Assembly (NCBI RefSeq): GCF_965638725.1
Contig: NC_134949.1
Location: 127,966,294-128,030,293, forward strand
Direction of reading: 5' to 3'
Source: Aptenodytes patagonicus
Lineage: Eukaryota > Chordata > Aves > Sphenisciformes > Spheniscidae
Length of the DNA: 64,000 nucleotides
Shown: positions 22,576 to 35,319 of the stretch, one piece after another
Numbering within the stretch: position 1 is the stretch's first letter
How the letters are laid out: the number at the start of each line of letters is the position of its first letter
Made by a program: the position numbers and the translations under genes
The notes under the pieces: model-generated
Seen by the model: the letters and a program-made list of their open reading frames with translations, nothing else
What the model was told of the DNA's origin: nothing
Database searches by the model: none

Positions 22576-25500
22576 TTATTCAATGTCTGGAATAATGATG
22601 TATAAATAAATAAATTTCTGCCTTTATCTCATCCTTGTCCCTTCACTTTTGTTTGACAGCTGCCTCTGATAACTTACGCTGCTTGATATATTCTAGCGGT
22701 TTTTCTACTTTTCAGTTCTCTTTATGCCTTTTTTTCCGTACAGAATCCAGCAGAGTGTCGTTCCCCCCCCTTCCAAGTTATTCGTCACCTTTCTATTCAG
22801 CAGGAAGCAACATTTCTCAAATTAAAACAAACAAACAAAATGACACCCCTTACCTTGTATTAAAGTTCCTTTTACATGACAGACATGCTGAAGGGAACCT
22901 GTATTTTTAAGGGAGAATTGTGTGTTTCATAAATGAAATCTACAAGCCTTCGATTGGGTTGGAGTATGGTAAATACTGCCTGTGGCTGAAGACTTGCTAG
23001 GGATGTGGAATTAATTTTTTTTATTGGGGGGAGCAAAGAGGAGGAATGAAGCTTGAATATGAGTGGTGGTCACGCTCATCTTGCTCAGTCAGTGTTCACG
23101 GATTAAGTGTTTTTGCTTCTGGAGCCTCTTAGCATGTGATTTTTGTCACTAAAAGTCATGTTAGGATTTAGAAGATCTGAATTTGTACTTCAAAGATGGC
23201 ACTGTTTTCTTGGAGGATTTCATAGAGATCTCTTGTGCAGGTCACAAACTCCAGTGTGGGTGAAGAAACCATGCACAGAAACCAAGTCATGATGGTAGCA
23301 GGCATGGTTCATAAAGTGGATTTTGGACATATTCTGAAACTTTTTTGCTTGTGCATCAAATTCTTTAGGAAATTTTCAGTATCAAGGTGGTAAGAAAGAT
23401 AACTTAAAATACTGTCACTGTGTAATTCAGTGCAGATAAAGCCTTTCCTTCATAAGCTTTGCTTGTACATAAGTGGATGTTTTTAATATCAATTTTATAC
23501 ACAAAGGTTTAGCAGAGTACGGGAAGTCATTATTCATATAAAATGTAGTGACATTTTAAAATGTGTGTCTTTCCTACCTCTGCAAGTTAAAAGAAATTTG
23601 GTCACATAAGAAAGTATCACAAAACAGAGATGGTACTGAAATCCCTGGAGCAGAGGGAGAACAGCTGCTGCCTGTGTTACCGGTACCTTCCTCTGCTATA
23701 AGAGTGAGCTAAATTGAGCTCAACTCTTCCCGTCAGGGACTGCGAGTTAAATCTTTCCATTAGCTCCCCTCACCACAGCAGATTGTGTATACGTATTTAG
23801 GGTTTCTCATATCTGCAGTTCCTAGTAAGTGCAGCTGTGGTGGCATAAAGCTGTCTTAGATTCTGAATCTCAGATTCAGGTGTCCTGAGAAAAAGATGAT
23901 TTTTGGAAGAAATTGCTGTTGTTATGCAGTGACCAGCTGTTGCAAATTGGTTGGTAGATCATCCAGATGTTGCCTTTTTTTACAGTCCTCTGACATTCTT
24001 TTTTGAATCCAGATACCCAAATAATGAGGACTACTAATAATCTACTGTGTACCTTTCTGAGCAGATGCAGTGGTGGTCATGTGGATCCCTGACCTGGTGG
24101 CTTCCAGGTTGGATTATCGCAGTAGCACGTGCTTAGAATCAAGTATGCAAACTGAAAAGCTCACCTGATTTGACAAAACATCTCATCTGCTAAATAACAG
24201 CAATGCTCTAAAATGATGGTCTCAGTATCAGTGACAGTTTGAGGGCTAGGGCTGTGAGTTGTAACGAGAGTAACTAAGGAACCAGCTCCTCCTCAGTGCC
24301 TGAAACGTTTTTCAAGGTAGTTGCAAAAAGCGAGCTACCCATACAGTGTTGTCAGTGCTGGAAGCTTGGGCATTTAGTGGGCATGGGACAAACAGATATG
24401 CACCGGGGAAATCAAAGACAAAATTTTATTTTCAGAAATAATCACATTTTAGAGCATCTTTTTACCCTTCTTTTTTCCCATCATTCAGAGAGAACACTTT
24501 TTAAGGGAGAAAGAATCATGCACCAGAATTGCCTTTCATTTTTTTATTCTTTCTAATTTCACAGTAATGTGCTGAGTACAAACCTTTGCTACACACATTT
24601 TAAAATATTTTTTTTATTAATAGAAGATCTCTTAACTTTGGTGGAAGATGTAAGATTGTCATCTTGGCTTTCAGCCAGTGTAAATTTGGAGGGAAATTCC
24701 ATGTGCGTTTAGAGATTAATAGAGACATTTGTCTGCCAAGCTGGGTTTTTCCTTCTCTTCCACAGGGCTGTTTGGAGCTGCTGAGGGGTTTGCTAGTTTC
24801 AGCCAAGCGGGTAGAAGTTTATGATTAATATGTTTTGTCAAACGCTATCAGAAATAAGAAGTAAAAGAATGTGTATTCTTCAAGCCTCCACAAGGAGGCC
24901 TGCAATATCTGGCTTATGGATCCTGCCATTTTTCATCCTCAGAAAGCATTTAAAAACTTTGTCCTACTGAAAGGGAGTGAAAATAAACGCCCTTCCTGCT
25001 TGGGCTGGTTTTCTAGTGATGTGATGGGTTTAACTTGTGGGGTGTGGGGAGGAGTTGTTACTTCTCAGTTGTGTTTCTGCCTGCCCCATTTTGCCCTCAT
25101 TGATGCTCACACACAAAAACCGTTTTATGAAATGTTTCTCTGCGGATTGTTGCAGTGTTCACAGATTTGACAGTGGTGCTTTTTTCTTCTAAAAGCAGAA
25201 ACGAGAGTTAGGGATTGAGATGCATTTTTCGTTTTTACCCTTCGGTTTGTGGCTACAATGGAGACACGTTTTGGATTCATAAGATGCCGGCAGGGGGCAC
25301 TTTGTGAACAATGTTCTGTGCGGGTTTTCACTTACCCAGGCACAATATATTCCAGCTGTTGTTTTCTGTATGACATTTTTGTGTTGACATGTTGGACGCA
25401 TGGAGGGAATCAAACAAATACTGCTTCCTACTTGTTTAACAAAAATAAATAGGAAGTCCAGTTCCATCGCAATGAATGCATTTGTCCCGCTGTCTTGTTA

Positions 25501-28500
25501 AGACTCGTTTCTTCAACACAGTGACTTACTTATCTCCCTGAAAGTATAGTATCAAACATGCTTACGTTAAGCTCTGAAGCCTTCCTATGGTATCATTATC
25601 AGTGAAAAATGAGGAAAAGTTTAGTATAAAGTCATAAAAGTACACAGTGGGGGTTTTTTTGTTGTTTGTTTTGGTTTTGGGTTTTTTTTTCCCTTTTTAA
25701 ATAATAGTGCTATTACAGCCAAGGTGACCTAAAACCAAGGTTTGTAGGGAGGGACTTTTATCAGGCCAACAAATACTCCTGGAAGGAAACACACTGTTTC
25801 TTCAAGGGTCTGTGCGTTTGCAAGCCAGCAATATCTTATATGTGTGTGTATACATATATAGTTTTTTATTTTTTCAGAGTAGGAGCTTAGATAATCCTTC
25901 ATCTGCAAGTAATTGAGAGTTGCCTGTGTTCCAGGGCTTGAGTCTTTTGTTTGAGCTGTTTTTCTTCCTCCTTCCTGTGGCCTGCAGTGGCTGAGGGGAA
26001 GCTTGCTCGTTGTATGGGTCAGCCTTAGCTCTCAGAAGAATTAAGGAACTGGTATTTGGTTATCTTTCTCAAGGTGATTTCAGTGGTGGTCAGATTCTCT
26101 GCAGAAAGAGATAGAGAGGGGAAGAGAAGGGACTAAACCTGGACAATCCCAGAAGTTGAAACAGAAGTTGCAACGAGGATTGCATTACCCATAGCAACAT
26201 GATTTCCTGCTGCATATTTAAAAATAATCACCTTCCATGCTTATTTTCAGTATTCTTCAGTACCCTTTGTTCAACTGCTGAGTATCATGCTATGTGAACG
26301 ACTGCCCTCAGACTTAGCTGAAATAATGGTGAAAATTCTGCATCAAATGTATTACATCCATTTCTTGCTGATGATCTGTATGGGCCGTTTCTCCCACATC
26401 ATATGGAACTGAAAGGAGCTTGGTGAAAAGCATTAACCAGTTAAACTGACCTCACTGTAAACTTAGATGAACTACAAGATGAGCAAACTAACTCCTTTTT
26501 GTCTCTTACCAGTGTCACTGTCAAACATGAAAAAATGAACTTGCTTTTACAGCCATTCATTTGCAAGAATAACGTACAAGGATCTCTTAAGAATTTCTTT
26601 AATGTAGCAGATTATCAGCCTATGCTCTTGCTGTATGAAATATGTAGGTCTGGGCCACCAAGGTACTACAAGTGAGAGAAGTGGAGATCCCTCCTTCTTA
26701 AATGTGTGAATTGTTTTTGTGCTTCTTCATTTTCAAAGCTATCCCTCTCATTCACAATGAAACTCTGGAAAACACAAGAAGTATGTGCTGCTCATCTTCT
26801 GCACGTTGAGTGAACTTTAAGACAGATGCTTGCTGTGTCATCACCCAGGCAAGGAAGGACAAATCAAGGTCTGCTAGTCATTCAAACCTTCGCTTGCAGT
26901 CTCCCAGGAAATCGGAATGGCGGTCATATATTACTACTGGGAATGGCATTGACTACAGCTCTGGGAAAATATAATAAACAGGGACGTTTAAACATCCCAA
27001 ATGCTGCTGCAAATCTGAGTCGTAAAAAAGTAGGATTGTAAGCAACATTTAGAGGTCATCCAGTCGTCTTCCTCACACCCTTCATTCTTCCTACCTTCAT
27101 CTGCTCACGTGCTTACTGTGATTCACGCCAGTTTGCACAGGCAGGGAGAATCACTTCAGCCAGCACAGTGCCTGCTCTTAAATGTACGACTGGGCTGTCT
27201 GTCTCTGCAGCAGTGAGGCTCAGTTCTAGCCCTGCATGCCCGCATAAAGGTATTTAAGTAATTACTCATTTGCTTGCCCAGGAAATGCAGCTATATCACA
27301 CAAGCACTCACACAGCTTGCACTTGTGAGTGGAGGTGTTCATGTTGTTCGTGTGCCTCAAAACCTTTTGAAAAGTGGAGGGCTGCTTAAGTGGCTGTTAG
27401 ATTTTAGAAGTCATACGGTCCTTGAGACGAAGGCAAGCAGTTCAGACTTTTGGGACCAACAGACCTGTACAGATGCCACCTTTTGGACTTTCTGATTCTG
27501 ATTGCACAGGGTGCCTAGCTAACTGTAGGAACAACTGGAATACAGATAAAGAACTCTAAGAGACCAAGCGATTGCTCTCATCAGGGTTTTTTTTTTGGGG
27601 GGGTAGAGTTTTATTTTTAATCAACTTCTGTTTTGAAAAATACACGGAATCCGAGACAAACATTTGGAGGGTAGGACACAAAAAGACAGTCACAGTATGC
27701 ACAATTTTTACATTCAAATCTTTCTGTGAAGTGGGACCCCAGCCGTTACGCTACACTGCTCTGTACCCAGGGTAGCCTAAGTACCAACTGAGCTTCACTG
27801 CGGCAGCAGCACAGGCTGTGCGTGGGATTTTGTCTCTCTCCCACCATGGGGAAAGGGCCCTTTGTTAAGAAGGTCAAAGGTAACTATCCCTTTACCTCAA
27901 TGGATACCATTTTAAGCTCTTTTTTATTCTATTCCCTTCCTTGCAAAAACAATCCTGTCTTTCCTTTGGAAAGAGCGTGGAACCGTTCCAAAACAAAACG
28001 ACTTTATGTGTGTCCTTATGAGTCACTTCCCCCTGCTTGAGGGCTCAGCCACAAGGAGTGCGTTGCAGTCACCGCTCTTCACCAGCCCGGGTGAGTAGTT
28101 CTCCGGACGCTTCTCAGTTCTGTAATAGGTCGGTTGCAGCAGCTCTGGCCTGAAAACTGCACTTCCTTGATATTGTTGGTATACAGGATCCTTTCAAACT
28201 TAGTTTTACACAGGACATCTATGCTACCTGAATTGAACATTTCCAGAATTAAACCCATTTAATTTGCATAGATATCAGTTACAATTATTCTGACCAGTTT
28301 TTAATTCTTTTTTCCTCCAAAGATACTGTTTTTAAAGAAGTAACATTGACACAGTAACAATTTCTTACTGCACAGTTCTAGCTTAAGAATTCCGCTTTTG
28401 CACGATGATCACATTTACCTTGCTGTGTGTCATGACAAAAAGAGAAAATACTGAATTCAGCCTCCTAAAGCTTTTGGCTTATTTAGAAGTGGATTTTGTA

Positions 28501-31500
28501 ATAATACATCACTTCCTTCCCCTATGTTGATGTTTTATGAACTTCCATCATCTTTCTCGGTCAGCTTCACCCTTCCACTGCAGAAATACTTCATTTCTTG
28601 TGGAAAAAATGTTGTTACTGATAGCTTATGACGCTTAAGAGTAAAAATAGAAGCTGAAGTTCCACAGGCTCAAGTTTCACAAGGTTTCCATCCTTATGTT
28701 TCACAAAACGCGAGCGTCTTCCTACTTCCAGTTTTTAGCTGACACAGAGGGTAATTACCCCTTCTTCTCCTTTCAGTTCTCTTGAAGGACAGCAGATGAG
28801 ATCTTAGGCAAAAGATCTCACTAGGGTCAATTATAATGTGACCTTGTAGTTTTGCGAGTCTTTTATCCTGTCGTTAAAGCAAAACCACAAAATCCAAAAT
28901 AAAACGTTCATACCGGCAGCACTAAAACTGGGCTCCAAGAAACAAATGAAAAAGCAGACTTGCCACCTCTGAGTTTTGCTGCCTTTGGTTTTGTGGAACA
29001 CCAAAATGCGGGACATAAACACCTAGTGCTAGGTCTGTTTTCGGCTATTGGTGTTTCTTTCACGTGGTTGTGGAACAGTTGTCACGCTAACCCTACAGAG
29101 CTGTTCTGCCCAGCGAGGTCCTCTGGTGAGAACTTCCCAAAGAGAAGCTTGGCTTCCCCAGTTACAAGTGCCAAACCCCCAGTGTGACCAGGAGGTGGAA
29201 AGAGAGGGGAAGCATGGCCAGACGTGGCGCATCAGCAGGGCTTCTGGAGGAAATCTGACTGTGTCCTGAGAAATTAAAAAAGAGAAAGTCGGCATGTAAC
29301 TGGTGGCTTGACAAAAGAAGTGTATTTGAAGTTTGTGCGATATATTTTACATGAATGCATTGATGGAAGATTGTAAAATCATGTGGATTTTGGCTCATTT
29401 TCAAAATCCTCCTTTTTGTGTGTGTGTGTGTACTATCCAGAAAAAAACAGTCTCAAGGTACTGTGACAAATCATTTTTTCTCCTTCATAGAAAAGGCACA
29501 GACATTCAGCAGCAATGAATACAACTTCCTTTTCTGGATGACTGAGAATACTTGTTTAAAATCCTGATAGAACGACAACAACTAAGAGAGTATAAAATAC
29601 ATTCTCATTCTACCTACTCAGGGCCTGAGGTAGGCGTTGTGATTGAGAGTCCATAAATAATGGTAATAAGTATTAAAAAGTCTAGGCCACAGACGCTTAG
29701 GTGGTAGCAGCACTGTGTACCACTATTGGTATGTAAGCCACAACGTGGACACAGGGCAGAGGTTACCCTTGCCACAGATGGTACCTGCAACCCATGCTGG
29801 GTGTAGTACACAAGTAAAAAAAGATTTTCAACCCCTGACTTAAGCAGTAGAGAAATTTTTCCTGTAAGTGTTTAGGTCCAAGTCCTTCTCGGGGAAGATC
29901 AGGCTGCATATTGTTTTCTGTACCAATTCTTAGGCTGTTCCTATTGCTGCGGTATCAGCTTTCAGTATGTCGCTGCAGTTAACTTATCGCTAGTAGGGGC
30001 GCTTCCGCCCCCTCTTCCTAGAAGGAGTATGCGGTATTAACGTGTAAAGAGCAAGTAAACATCGGATAGTCCTCAGTAACGCTTTGAAGTAAATGCAGGA
30101 TTATAACAAGTCTCCTGGCCTCTTGTGACCTCTTCCAGGCCTAGGCACTTTCATTTTTTCCCCGAAAAAAACTTAAAACAAGTTTTGATTGACCCAGAAG
30201 GAGTCTCGCAAGAAACCCAGAGTGACAGTAAAATTAGGCTCTTTAATTATGAAAAATAATCAATCCAGCAAATAAACAGAAATGAAGCAAAAGCAAAACA
30301 GATCAAAACTGCTTCTGTTTTATATAAAAATATTAAATATCGGCTGATCTGGTTATGGTGACTGCAAAGTGAGAGAACTATTTCTGCACACAGTGTCTTT
30401 GTTCTCAGCAGGTTGTTTAACTTACTCTAAGTCCCTTCCAAAGTAACAACTAATACAAAACAGATTCTCTTCCTCCCTTTCTTAAGAAATTGCTGAAAAT
30501 AAAAAAAATGGGAGCCGCGGCTGATGATTTTCTTTAGAAGAAGTTGACAATAGGAAATATTTTTTCCTTTTTGCAAAAAATTATGTTTCACAAGTTAGGC
30601 TTTTTTTCTTTCCTCCACCCCCAAGCCCCCCAAAATCCAGCAGTACAAGAACCTTCAGGTGTCTGAAGTGTGTGAGTCAGTTTGTTCTCCTATAGCAAAG
30701 TTGAAACACTCCCCCTTGTCCCAATCACTTTTTTTTTTTCCCCCAGTGAAAATACCTTTTCATGGTAAAAAATAGTTTATATTGAGGAAAAGTTGTCAGA
30801 AAGTTTTCGGCTGAGTCAAGCATATACACAACTATCTCCTTTAAATACAGCCTACTTACCTTTTGATTTTGAGAAACTTCCATTGCTACTGCATTAAAAG
30901 TTTGATCCTCAATAATTTCTTATTTCTTGTGGAAGGTAACAGCTAGAGATATTCTAGCTCCTGTTCTGTTTGCTTTTATAACGTTACTGTGTGGTGCTGT
31001 GTCCCTGGGGGCACATGATACCATACTGAATTTAACTTGATGTTTTTTAAAGACCTTTAAGCCAGCTAGAGGAGCCATCTTAGGTCTAAAAAGGATATTT
31101 CCTGTAATTTTTCAAGTTGTTTATTGCTCTCGAAGTACAGAGCTGATTTTTTCTGTGTGGTCATGAGATAAAACACTGGAACATTTCTCTTCCTTAGTTT
31201 CTATTTGAGTTTATTGCTGCTTAATCTAGCTGTAACGTCATATTGTGGCTGAACTTATTACGTTAACTGTAATATAATTATTGTTATGTAATGGATTATA
31301 TCTTTCAGCTACACTGAAAAAATACAAATTGCAGCTATTGATTTTTACATGATAAAATGTTACAGGTTTGATACCAATTTAAGATTTTGCAGAGCTAATA
31401 AGAATAATTTGGCTTACAAGCAGGATTTTTATGGGAGAATTTACTGACGATGGCATGTCAGAGCTGGACAGCCCTTCTGTATTGCATTCACTCCAGAAGT

Positions 31501-33280
31501 CTTTACAAATGACCCTAATCTCTGTAATGATTAAACCTAGACATTAGCATCTGCACTATACTTCAGAATTGCCTTTGGATGAGATCTACTTTAATTTTCC
31601 CAGAAGAGCTTATGTGGAGTAATTAATAATGTATTTTTAGAATATTTATTACCTTATTTACCCAAAAGGACCCCTCAAATCTCTTGATCTGGTAGTTCAT
31701 TCATACCAAGGTAATTTACAAAGGCCTGAACTCCCAGAACCGAATGGCCTCTGTGTTACTTGGTTTTTATTGATTTTTATGATGCCCGTAATGGTGAGTA
31801 TCTTTATGGACTAGTGACCGCTGGCCCTTCAGTATTCTTCTTTCTGCAGTCTAGGTCTGTCTTAGTGGTGGAGATATTTTTCCCTGTCTGGGACAGCTGT
31901 GTTTTGCTAGACACACTAGTAGGAGAGAGCAAGCACCATAAGTCTATTGGACTTTCTCTATTCAGCACATTTTACCAATCTTGCAAATTCAAATTAAAGC
32001 ACTGGATAATCACTTAGACACTTAGCAGGTTAAGGATTATTGCCTTACCAGAAGGGGAAGGAGCTTCCTCAGTGCTAGATGGAGCTGGAAAAAACCACAA
32101 CAATCAAAGTTATTTGTCTGAGCCTAGAACAGAAAAAGGGTACTGATAATTGATCTAAGGGTTAGTGTTTTTTTCTGAGAAAGAATACATTTGTCAAACA
32201 AATTGGAAGTTTAAATACGAACACAGAACTAAATCAGAGTAAAAGACACCTTACTGCTCCCAAAAATTAGATGATGAAAACATTTTGATTCTGTGTTTTC
32301 AAAACACTTTTTTTTCATTTTGAAAACTTCAAAATATTTCACTTTGAAATTTTCTGAACAAAAGCATTTCACTTTACATTTTAAAAACATTTTTCTCTTG
32401 AGAATGATGTGCATTAAAACAAAGTTATTAAAGGGTTTATATTACTTGAAAACAAATTTTTTCTATTTTAAGTAGAATTAAATGTGTGTGGTTGACCATA
32501 AAGTTTCCAGCTGATTTATTCAAGCAAGACACCTTAAAAAAATCTATGACTTGTTTTGACGTGTATCCCCTTTTCCTAATTTGCTTTTTCAGTTTGTCAA
32601 CTGGTCAAACCCAATGCCCCATCATTCTGCTGGCCATGCTTGGAGGTAGTTCAAACACGTTAGCTCAGTTGTTTGGCATTATTCAAGCATGTGTTATGGT
32701 CTCACTCATTTTCCTAAGGAAGAAAAATAATAATTGTTGTTGCATTCCAAGGTGTCCAGCCTTGTCACCAGATCCAGATCTTCCAGCTGCAAGGGAAAAG
32801 GTAATTAGCAACTGCCTGTCTTTCATGTGAAAGGGTATATGGCCTGGACTTTGGATCCAATTGCCAGAGATGAAACTAATCCTGCTTCACAGACCCAAGT
32901 GCAAACAATGAAATAAACTCTCCCGTTCCTCTGGGACAAGGTAAATCCAGGACAGAACAAACCCATAGATAACCAAATGCTTAAAAGTCAGGGAGATCTC
33001 ATTATTCATTAACGTCTCCTGCGAAGGGAGGGGGAAGAGGCAGACGGCTTGCCTTCAGGAGTCCTGCTGCTTCTGTGGATATGCTGTGCTGAAGCTTAAC
33101 AAAGATGCATTTTTTTTCCCCTTCACACTTATTCTTCCAACAAAAGCAAGGAACAGAGTGAAACTGAGTGAGGATTTGCTTTAAAAATTGAAGTCATCCC
33201 AGTTGATGGCCATATATGGCTTGTCAACAAGAAATGCTGCCCTCAACTCCCTCCCTCTGAACTAAAAAAAAAAATCTTAC
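22576..33280. other. Long stretch between GATD3 and the ICOSLG IgV exon
   Basis: This interval should contain the IgC, transmembrane, cytoplasmic and 3' UTR parts of the minus-strand ICOSLG gene if the gene is complete. No frame with the IgC signature (Cys, then G-Y/F-P-x-P-x-x-x-W) was found on reading the minus strand. A 36-nt exon-like segment near 32049 and an exon-like plus-strand segment near 32600 are described separately. No CR1 copy was recognised. Several T-rich runs and a short TG repeat near 29418 are present. Confidence 0.5.
32049..32084 (-). CDS. Possible small ICOSLG stalk exon (tentative)
   Basis: On the minus strand this 36-nt segment is flanked by a good acceptor (GTGGTTTTTTCCAG) and a good donor (GTAAGG). 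With the phase-1 junctions left by the IgV exon it reads xPSSTEEAPSPSG, a Ser/Thr/Pro-rich stretch suited to a juxtamembrane stalk. Against this, it is very short, so chance splice sites are likely, and no IgC exon was found between it and the IgV exon. Confidence 0.2.
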
Positions 33281-33625
33281 CTGATACAATGAGTTTAATT
33301 TTAGATTTCTGTGTTTTGTTGGGATGATCCCCAGTCTGTTTGTAGATGCAAGTATATACAGCTGTGTCCAGTAATTGGACATTGGAGAGCTTTAAGGAAA
33401 AGTTGCCATGCTTCATCTGGTCCAAAAAAAGACTAGTTCTGCCACGGTAACGTTCGGCCTGGAAGTTCAGCGAATCCTGCCCATTGTGAAAAAAGTGCAC
33501 TAAGACAGACTCTATCTGCCAGTAGAGCCTTGAATTGGAAAGGATCAGCTCTCCAGGAGAGGTGGTGGTGCAAGGTAAAACAACGGTTTCTCCAACAAAT
33601 GCGTGGCACGTTGTGTCTGGTTGAC
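33281..33625 (-). CDS. ICOSLG: ICOS ligand (B7-H2) IgV-domain exon; rest of gene not located
   Basis: ICOSLG is a B7-family membrane ligand for the T-cell costimulator ICOS. This 345-nt minus-strand exon has acceptor TTTTTTATTCCAG and donor GTAAGA, with phase 1 at both ends, as is usual for Ig-domain exons. The open frame shows an IgV fold: VVLPC (first disulfide Cys), LYWQIES (core Trp), ERYRGRTSLF, MKHGNFSLKLSNVQLLD, and DTAVYTC (second Cys). It has N-glycosylation sequons at NFS and NKT. The YWQxES, RYRxR and GxFSLxLxNV elements match ICOSLG rather than CD80/CD86, and the position beside PWP2-GATD3 on the opposite strand agrees with human 21q22.3. Neither the signal-peptide exon (higher coordinates) nor the IgC exon (lower coordinates) could be assigned. 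Confidence 0.85.
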
Positions 33626-35319
33626 CTGGAATAAAAAACAGACAACTTTCTCAGTGTGCTAGGGACACCAGGTTTCCTACAATTTGGCTTCATTGCATCA
33701 TTATCGCCTCTCTTCCTCCCCCTTCTTCTGCCCGTGTCCTCCTGCTCCCAGCCAGGCAGGATGCAGTATGAGCTACGCCAGGACTGAGGGCCATGTATGC
33801 TTGGTGCCCGGCCAGCTGTGCAGCAGGACAGCTGTTGCTGTGTGCAAGTTGCCTTCACTTTGTCAGCGTGGGTGCTGCTTGAACGTGTCTCCTTAACTGG
33901 TGATTTTTCTCCCAACTTCTGGGGATCTTAGTCTTTGAGATCAGGTGTCTGATTTGATTTTAATTGATCGGTCAGTTCACAAGAGGAAAAGGGGATGCAG
34001 GGAAGTGAAGATGGGCAGACATGGTTAAGCAAGTTTTGGTTTTGTAGGAAGTCTGGCTGAAAAAAGGAGAAGCGTGAAAAGGGTGTTATATCAGCAAGAG
34101 AAAAGTCCTGGATGAGTTTGGTCTCCCTCAACTCCCATTGCTCGCCTGTCAGATCATGGCTCCTGATTTGTAAATAATGCGCTAGAGGCCCCCGTCTCCC
34201 TTTCCCTGCGACATCTTGCAGAGGGTCTGACAGAACAGGACTTTTTTCTACAGATCTAGCTTGGTACACTCTTGGTAACATCTGTCCTGTGGCCTCTCAT
34301 ACTCTTTGGTATAGTTACTCTCCCAGTACCCCAGAAAGAAGGTCTGTCATTCCCACTTTAGGTAAATGACTTTTCCAAGGCCTCGGGGAGACAGGTACTT
34401 TGTACGGGTGGCCTGGACATTGGGCAGAGATGTTACCAACCTTACCAACCAATTCCATCACATGCAAGAACCGGGGTGAGGGTAGCCTGCTGGTGAACAA
34501 ACAGGTGGACAGGCAGGGCAGGAAGCCACATGCATCTCACTTATACACACTGTTCATTTAATAACTTTGATACTAATTATTTTTATAAATTCTTCCAAGT
34601 TAATTGAAAATATACTAAAAGTTGCACAAACGGGGGAGTCTGCCACTATCATGTAGGACAACTCTTACTAGATTGTGGTGTTATATTTTCTAGGGGAAGA
34701 CTGGGTTGTGGAAGAAGGTTTCTATGCATTTGTAAAGCATAGACAACTGGGTATTTTCAGCACAGGCTGTGGGCTTAAATTAACACTTTGACCAACCTGT
34801 TTCATAAAATGATTTTATAAATTAAAATGCAGATGAATTAATTTGGATGGAAAACTCATCCCCAGCAGGGAGCAGAACAAAAGCAGCATGAGTCTGCAAT
34901 TGTGCCAAGAAGAAAAGCTAAAATTCACCATGAAACAACTGAATCTGTTTTCATGGCCAAAGTTCTGTGAAGCATAAGGGGTAAGTAATCAGACTAAATA
35001 TAGAAATAAATGTTCTTGGTCGCAGTGTTGTCATTCCTATGTTCTAGGCCTGCACCAGCTCTGTGAATATATTGGGCTAAAGACCAAAGAGAGTCCCAGT
35101 TCCCTGTTGAAGTCACTGACATCAGCGAGGGCTCAGCTTGTTACACGCTTGGGCCTCTGTTTCTATATTAATCAGTGTCTGTTTTGAGGCTTGTTTGGTG
35201 TCACATTGTGTCCATCCAGACAGACAAAAAAGCAGAAGGAAAAGGATAATTCAGAAAGCTAAATCACAGAGCCAACTAAGTGCCTTCAATTATAATGTCT
35301 TTGATATATATCCAGTTGG
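33626..35319. other. Sequence upstream of the ICOSLG IgV exon
   Basis: This is probably intron 1 of ICOSLG on the minus strand. No leader-peptide exon (Met, Leu-rich run, phase-1 donor) could be recognised. Open frames on both strands show no family resemblance. Confidence 0.45.

Noticed and set aside
28831-29022. Minus-strand frame with a hydrophobic run (MNVLFWILWFCF) as a possible ICOSLG transmembrane exon
   Set aside because: No acceptor in the required phase was found, and the A/T-rich composition readily gives Phe/Leu/Trp runs by chance.
30862-30921. Minus-strand donor-like GTAAGT preceded by an open frame reading DQTFNAVAMEVSQNQK
   Set aside because: A stop codon lies immediately upstream and no credible acceptor is present, so there is no complete exon.
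31800-31920. Minus-strand acceptor-like site followed by an open frame as a possible ICOSLG tail exon
   Set aside because: The open frame does not fit the phase-1 junction left by the upstream exons, and in the required phase it meets a stop without a transmembrane segment.
33433-33915. 160-codon minus-strand frame overlapping the ICOSLG exon
   Set aside because: It is an alternative frame across the IgV exon and its upstream intron. The IgV frame has the conserved cysteines and splice phases.
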